Source: Paenibacillus tyrphae (GTDB lineage Bacteria; Bacillota; Bacilli; Paenibacillales; NBRC-103111). Taken from it: 64,000 nt of DNA. The stretch spans positions 1 to 64,000 of the forward strand of contig NZ_JNVM01000043.1 in assembly GCF_000722545.1 (NCBI RefSeq), in the 5' to 3' direction. Both the position numbers and the translations under genes were made by a program. This document shows, piece by piece, positions 60,145 to 64,000 of the stretch (position 1 is the stretch's first letter; each line of letters opens with the position of its first letter). The notes under the pieces were generated by a model. That model ran no database searches, was not told the DNA's origin, and saw only the letters and a program-made list of their open reading frames with translations.

Positions 60145-60998
60145 CGCGCGCCTCCTTTTCGAAAGGACTTAACGAAGCCTTTTTTTTCGTCCAACGCTTC
60201 CCCAAGCAGGTTCAGCAGCGCAACCATGCAAAATATAAGCAAGCCCGGAACGATCATCAATCGCGGATGGCTGCGGATAAACGATTTGCCTTCGTTAATC
60301 ATCGCTCCCCATTCGGATGTAGGCGATTGTACACCAAGACCGATAAACGATAAAGCGGAAATGTCCATAATGACCCACCCGATTTCAAGTGTCACCACGG
60401 TCAAAAGCGGGGGAATCAAACTCGGTATGATATGCCGGCTCATCATCCTTAGCGGCGACGTACCGCTAACCCGAGCGGCGACGATATACGTCTGTTGCTT
60501 CAGATGACAAACCAGCCCGCGAATAAAGCGCACATAATAGATTGACTGAACCATAATTAAAGCAATCGCCATCTGCTGCCACCCCGCCCCCCAGATCGCA
60601 ATCAAACTGATCGCGAGAATGAGAGCAGGAAACGCCAGAATCGCATCACAGCATCGCATGATGAGATTGTCCAGCTTCCCTCCGACATAGCCCGCCAGAG
60701 AGCCGATCACTAACCCGATGGCCAGACAGGAGGATACGATGAGCAAAGCCAAGCTTAAGGATACTTGCGTTCCGTACAGCAAACGGGAAAGGATACAGCG
60801 TCCAAGCTGATCCGTCCCCAGTGGAAATTTCCCGGAGGGTCCTTCCAATTTATGCGTTAAATCAACGAGGTTCGGATCATTCGGAGCAAGCAAGGAAGCA
60901 AGGAGTCCAGCTAGCACGATGGCCGATAACAATATCGCGCAAATGAGAATAAGCCGATGTCGCCCTGTAGCCCCAAATCGATTTCGTACGATGTTCAC
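60141..60998 (-). CDS. Nickel/metallophore-type ABC permease (CntC/NikC-like)
   Basis: A 285-residue membrane protein of the OppC/NikC group: one N-terminal helix, the HKLEGPSGKFPLGTDQLGRC segment typical of this group, then five helices and the EAA-type loop AARVSGTSPLRMMSRHIIPS. The GTG at 60998 has GGGGGA upstream. It pairs with the next permease to form the channel. Confidence 0.9.
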   Translation of the reverse strand: MNIVRNRFGATGRHRLILICAILLSAIVLAGLLASLLAPNDPNLVDLTHKLEGPSGKFPLGTDQLGRCILSRLLYGTQVSLSLALLIVSSCLAIGLVIGSLAGYVGGKLDNLIMRCCDAILAFPALILAISLIAIWGAGWQQMAIALIMVQSIYYVRFIRGLVCHLKQQTYIVAARVSGTSPLRMMSRHIIPSLIPPLLTVVTLEIGWVIMDISALSFIGLGVQSPTSEWGAMINEGKSFIRSHPRLMIVPGLLIFCMVALLNLLGEALDEKKGFVKSFRKGGAR

Positions 60999-61001
60999 CG
61001 G

Positions 61002-61958
61002 TCAGTCCCCCTTCCTTGCGGCTTGCATCAAACGCGGATCCAACCAGGCTTGTATTCCATCCGCTGCCAAATTTCCAATAACAAAGACGACAGCCATTAT
61101 AAATACATAGCTTTGGATGACCGGATAATCCCGATGATAGACGGATTCCAGAAAAAAGCCGCCCATGCCCGGCATCGCAAAAATTTGCTCCACGATGACC
61201 GTACCTGCGAACAGCTTGCCCAAATTCATTCCTGCCGCAGTAACAACCGGACGAATCGCATGACGCATCATGTGCCTTCCTACCACGGTAAGCTTTCCGA
61301 GTCCCCGGGCTTTCGCATACATCACGAATGGCTCTTCCTGAGCTTCCAGCAACCCGGTTCTCAGCAGCCGGGAATACGTTGCGATCAGTGCAAACGCCAG
61401 GGTACAAGATGGAAGCACATAATGCTTCCACGTATCAGTCCCTTGCAGCGGAAACCAGTCCAGTTTAACCGAAAGAAAAAAGATCAGCAAATAGGCAAGC
61501 CAAAATTGCGGCAGCGATGCCCCAAGAAAGGCCAGCAAACGGCATACATGATCGATTAGGCGGTTTTTGCGCAGCGCGGACGCTATGCCAAGCGGAATAC
61601 TTACGAGGATGGCAATCGCTAGGCTTGTCAAAGCCAATGTCACCGTAATGGGCAGCCGGGCAGCCAGCTCGCGGGAAACCGGTAATTTGGTGAAAAAGGA
61701 GGTGCCGAAGTCCAGACGGCCGATTTGCCATAGCCAATGTCCGTACTGCGTCCAAAAGGGCTGATTCAGTCCCAATTGAGCACGTACTGCAGCTATCGTT
61801 TCCTCCGTCGGAACGATATTCGAGGCAGACAAGTAAGCTCTGGCAGGATCCACCGGCGTCACACGCAAAAGCAAAAAGGAAACAAAGGTGGCCCCCAGAA
61901 GAACGGGGACCATCATGATCAATCTTTTCAAAACATAGACGCACATATTCATTCGCAT
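61002..61958 (-). CDS. Nickel/metallophore-type ABC permease (CntB/NikB-like)
   Basis: A 318-residue membrane protein of the OppB/NikB group with the N-terminal helix LIMMVPVLLGATFVSFLLLR and the EAA-type segment YAKARGLGKLTVVGRHMMRH. I prefer the ATG at 61958 (AAGG 6-8 nt upstream) over the GTG at 61964. It follows the binding-protein gene by 12 nt. Confidence 0.9.
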   Translation of the reverse strand: MRMNMCVYVLKRLIMMVPVLLGATFVSFLLLRVTPVDPARAYLSASNIVPTEETIAAVRAQLGLNQPFWTQYGHWLWQIGRLDFGTSFFTKLPVSRELAARLPITVTLALTSLAIAILVSIPLGIASALRKNRLIDHVCRLLAFLGASLPQFWLAYLLIFFLSVKLDWFPLQGTDTWKHYVLPSCTLAFALIATYSRLLRTGLLEAQEEPFVMYAKARGLGKLTVVGRHMMRHAIRPVVTAAGMNLGKLFAGTVIVEQIFAMPGMGGFFLESVYHRDYPVIQSYVFIMAVVFVIGNLAADGIQAWLDPRLMQAARKGD

Positions 61959-61970
61959 AAGCACCTTGCT

Positions 61971-63611
61971 TTATTTTTGGATATCCAGCGTGTCAAACGG
62001 CGTTTCGTCCCGGTGAGCCGGGAATTTCAGGCCTTTCACATATTTCGGGTAAACCGCGATATTGGTCAAATACGATATCGGCAAATAGACAGCCTGCTCA
62101 TGCAAAGTTGTAAAGATAGAGTTATAAAGTTTCTGACGTTCCTTTTCATCGACAGTTAACAGCACATCCTTCATCTGCTGATGAAGTTCGTTTTTCATCG
62201 AGAGACCTTGCTGCGATTCGAAAATGCCGTAACCTGGCTCATAGTTGGTCGACACAAACGAATGCGGGTCGTATGGAGCGCCATACGTATTCCAGAACAG
62301 CAAGTCAAAATCCGCGCTTACCATTCGTTTATTACGAAGTTCTCTTTCGAGCCCCGTTGTTTTGAGAGAAACGCCGATTTGCTTCAAATCGGATTGAATC
62401 GCAGTAGCCATCGGCTTTTCAATCTGATCCGGCCCCATGTATACGAGTTCGATTTCAAGCGGTTTTCCGTCTTTCTCGCGTACCGTCTTCCCTTCAGGCA
62501 GTTTCCAGCCGGCTTGATCCAATAAAGCTTTGGCCTTGTCCGGATTATAATCGTACGGCTTCAGCCCGGTGTTCGCATATGGGAAATTACTTGCAATGAT
62601 CGTATCGGCAACCTTTTCCACCCCATTCGTCACCCCGTCCACCAGCGCTTTCTTGTTCACTGCGTGCTGCAAGGCGAGACGAACATTCAAGTCGGCAAAA
62701 GGTCCTTTCGAAGTGTTGACAATCATCGCGCGACTTCCTACAGGATCGGATACCGAGGTTTCAAACTTTCCAGAACTTTTCAGATTTGCGAAGGAATCCA
62801 AACTGATGACGCCTTCTCCCCAAATCAAGTCGATATCGCCTTTCTCCAGCGCAAGTACTCTAGCCTCGCCGTCCGGAATGACTTTCACAGTAAGCTTGCT
62901 GATGTTCGGCTTCGTTCCCCAGTAATTGTCGTTACGGGTGAATACCGCGATTTCGTTTTTCTTATATTCCGATAGCACCCAAGGACCGGTCGTGATCGGC
63001 TTCTTAATGCCCTTCGCCGTGTTCCCGTCATCCGGGAATCCCGCAGCGCCGAGGAAACGCAGCGGCCGCACGACCGCAAACTCTTGAAGCGCAGGATAAT
63101 AACGATTTTTCAAGATGACCTTGAACGTATTCGGATCGACAACTTCCGTCTTGTCGATTTGGCTGATTAATCCGAGCCAGCTATGCATATCGCGGTTGGC
63201 CAAAATCGTATCGAAATTTTTCTGAACGACATTAGCATCAAAATCAGATCCGTCCGAAAATTTGACGTTTTTGCGCAGATGGAACGTATACACCTTGCCG
63301 TCATCCGAGATATCCCACGACTCCGCCAGCTTCGGCACCAGCTTCCCGCCTTCGCCATAATCGATTAGCGGCTCATAGTACATCCCTTGGGCAAAAAATT
63401 CATTCGGCGTATACTCATGCGGGTTTAACGGCCCGATATCTTTTGGCCAGGAAATGGTCAATGTTTTCTCCGCAGTCGTCGATGCTTGCTTGCCGGACTG
63501 CGCGGAAGATTCGGAATTTGATTTAGGTTCGGTTTGACACCCTGCAAGGGTGACAGAAAACATAAGCAGGAATAGCACGGAAAAATACAGTTTTTTGCGA
63601 TGGCGAAACAT
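61971..63611 (-). CDS. Nickel/metallophore ABC transporter substrate-binding lipoprotein (CntA/NikA-like)
   Basis: A 546-residue family-5 binding protein with a lipobox (VTLAGC, about Cys25). The mature start DIGPLNPHEY and later segments VYTFHLRKNVKFSDG and RLALQHAVNKKALVDGV are typical of NikA/CntA. These proteins bind nickel, cobalt, zinc or metal complexed to a histidine-type metallophore; a Ser/Lys-rich linker follows the Cys. First gene of the operon, with a Fur-boxed promoter upstream. The order binding protein, permease, permease, ATPase, exporter, ATPase resembles cntABCD plus cntE and cntF. No cntKLM biosynthesis genes are in the window; they may lie beyond its right edge. Confidence 0.88.
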   Translation of the reverse strand: MFRHRKKLYFSVLFLLMFSVTLAGCQTEPKSNSESSAQSGKQASTTAEKTLTISWPKDIGPLNPHEYTPNEFFAQGMYYEPLIDYGEGGKLVPKLAESWDISDDGKVYTFHLRKNVKFSDGSDFDANVVQKNFDTILANRDMHSWLGLISQIDKTEVVDPNTFKVILKNRYYPALQEFAVVRPLRFLGAAGFPDDGNTAKGIKKPITTGPWVLSEYKKNEIAVFTRNDNYWGTKPNISKLTVKVIPDGEARVLALEKGDIDLIWGEGVISLDSFANLKSSGKFETSVSDPVGSRAMIVNTSKGPFADLNVRLALQHAVNKKALVDGVTNGVEKVADTIIASNFPYANTGLKPYDYNPDKAKALLDQAGWKLPEGKTVREKDGKPLEIELVYMGPDQIEKPMATAIQSDLKQIGVSLKTTGLERELRNKRMVSADFDLLFWNTYGAPYDPHSFVSTNYEPGYGIFESQQGLSMKNELHQQMKDVLLTVDEKERQKLYNSIFTTLHEQAVYLPISYLTNIAVYPKYVKGLKFPAHRDETPFDTLDIQK

Positions 63612-63773
63612 GAAATGTTCATCCCCTTAGGCCCATTTATGTAAGGTCTGCTCTTCCTTTACTTCCATCTTGCTGCATTAGCTCACCAATCCTATTGGCT
63701 GCCATAGCATATATATTTGTTTATAATTCCGATGATTTAAGTCCTCCCTGCCGACTATTTTGCAAAATCTAAG

Positions 63774-63827
63774 TTGATAATGATTCTCATAATCATCAAT
63801 TCTATTATGGGGGAAACAAAAAAGCAA
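63774..63827 (-). promoter_or_regulatory. Promoter of the metallophore operon with Fur box
   Basis: Minus strand -35 TTGCTT (63822-63827), 17 bp, -10 TAGAAT (63799-63804). Directly downstream is the dyad TTGATAATG...CATAATCATCAA (63774-63799); its core GATAATGATTCTCATAATC matches the 19-bp Fur consensus at 16 of 19 positions. Repression by Fur-iron at the start site is the likely control. Zur or another Fur-family protein cannot be excluded. Confidence 0.75.
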
Positions 63828-63931
63828 CTAGCTATTTAAAATTAAAGAGATAAATGAAGTGTCTCAACTTGCTTTTTCTTTAATCATACTTATAGTTAAA
63901 TAATGGCAGTTGTAATTTTCTTATATAGCTA

Positions 63932-63989
63932 TTGCTAACATCTCGAAGGTGTCTTATAATCATCTCGTTTGATAATGATTTTCATTATC
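63932..63989 (+). promoter_or_regulatory. Divergent rightward promoter with a second Fur box
   Basis: Plus strand -35 TTGCTA (63932-63937), exactly 17 bp, perfect -10 TATAAT (63955-63960). Eleven bases downstream is GATAATGATTTTCATTATC (63971-63989), 17 of 19 matches to the Fur consensus. Its gene must begin beyond the right edge. The rest of 63612-64000 is AT-rich with no gene. Confidence 0.75.
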
Positions 63990-64000
63990 GTACTACTTTG

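Overview
The window looks like chromosomal DNA of a Paenibacillus-type Firmicute. Support comes from very large S-layer-homology (SLH) proteins with Thr-Arg-Ala-Glu motifs, a YheC/YheD-type spore-coat ATP-grasp protein, ROK/AraC/MarR/MerR regulators with Bacillales-type promoters and strong Shine-Dalgarno sites, and sugar ABC importers lacking their own ATPase. Almost every intact gene is on the minus strand. I see no rRNA, tRNA or CRISPR array.

Layout. 1-7.6 kb: the edge of an IS200/IS605-type tnpB, a stand-alone PPDK-like nucleotide-binding domain, a secreted GH16-like glucanase with a chitin-binding tail, and a sugar ABC operon (two permeases, lipoprotein, ROK repressor) with a ROK-type operator on its promoter. 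7.6-14.2 kb: small catabolic and regulatory genes (proline dehydrogenase/AraC, MarR with a divergent alpha/beta hydrolase, two GNAT acetyltransferases) among remnants, including a displaced fragment of the helicase gene found 7 kb further on. 14.2-22 kb: an AT-rich defence-like island with an Lhr-like helicase, a BrxD-like P-loop ATPase, a TM2-TerB_N-TerB_C protein, an ExoX-C-like/zinc-ribbon protein and a GHKL ATPase fused to a PD-(D/E)XK-like nuclease. 22.7-52.1 kb: a 29-kb surface-protein locus with a secreted trypsin-like protease and giant exported proteins of 1786, 2538 and 3447 residues, apparently one transcript of about 24 kb, plus a response regulator with a SARP-like output and a beta-propeller SLH protein. 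52.1-57.3 kb: decayed genes (P-loop kinase, panD, DUF2935 protein) around a MerR/flavin-reductase pair, the ATP-grasp gene and an unrecognised 40-codon gene with a structured leader. 57.3-64 kb: a Fur-controlled nickel/metallophore-type (CntABCDEF-like) import and export operon.

How parts work together. The strongest new observation is that three promoters in the surface locus (the 24-kb operon, the response-regulator gene itself and the propeller-SLH gene) share one element: TTGTGAG, 4 bp, TTGAGAG, 10 bp, then a -10 box. Heptamer direct repeats with 4-bp spacing just upstream of -10 are the known architecture of SARP-activated promoters, and the locus encodes one SARP-like response regulator, so I infer an autoregulated surface-protein regulon. 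Other self-contained circuits are MarR with two operators, MerR with two 19-bp-spacer promoters, ROK with one operator and Fur with two divergent boxes. The defence-like island and the 40-codon gene with its possible translational switch are the other places where new biology may lie.
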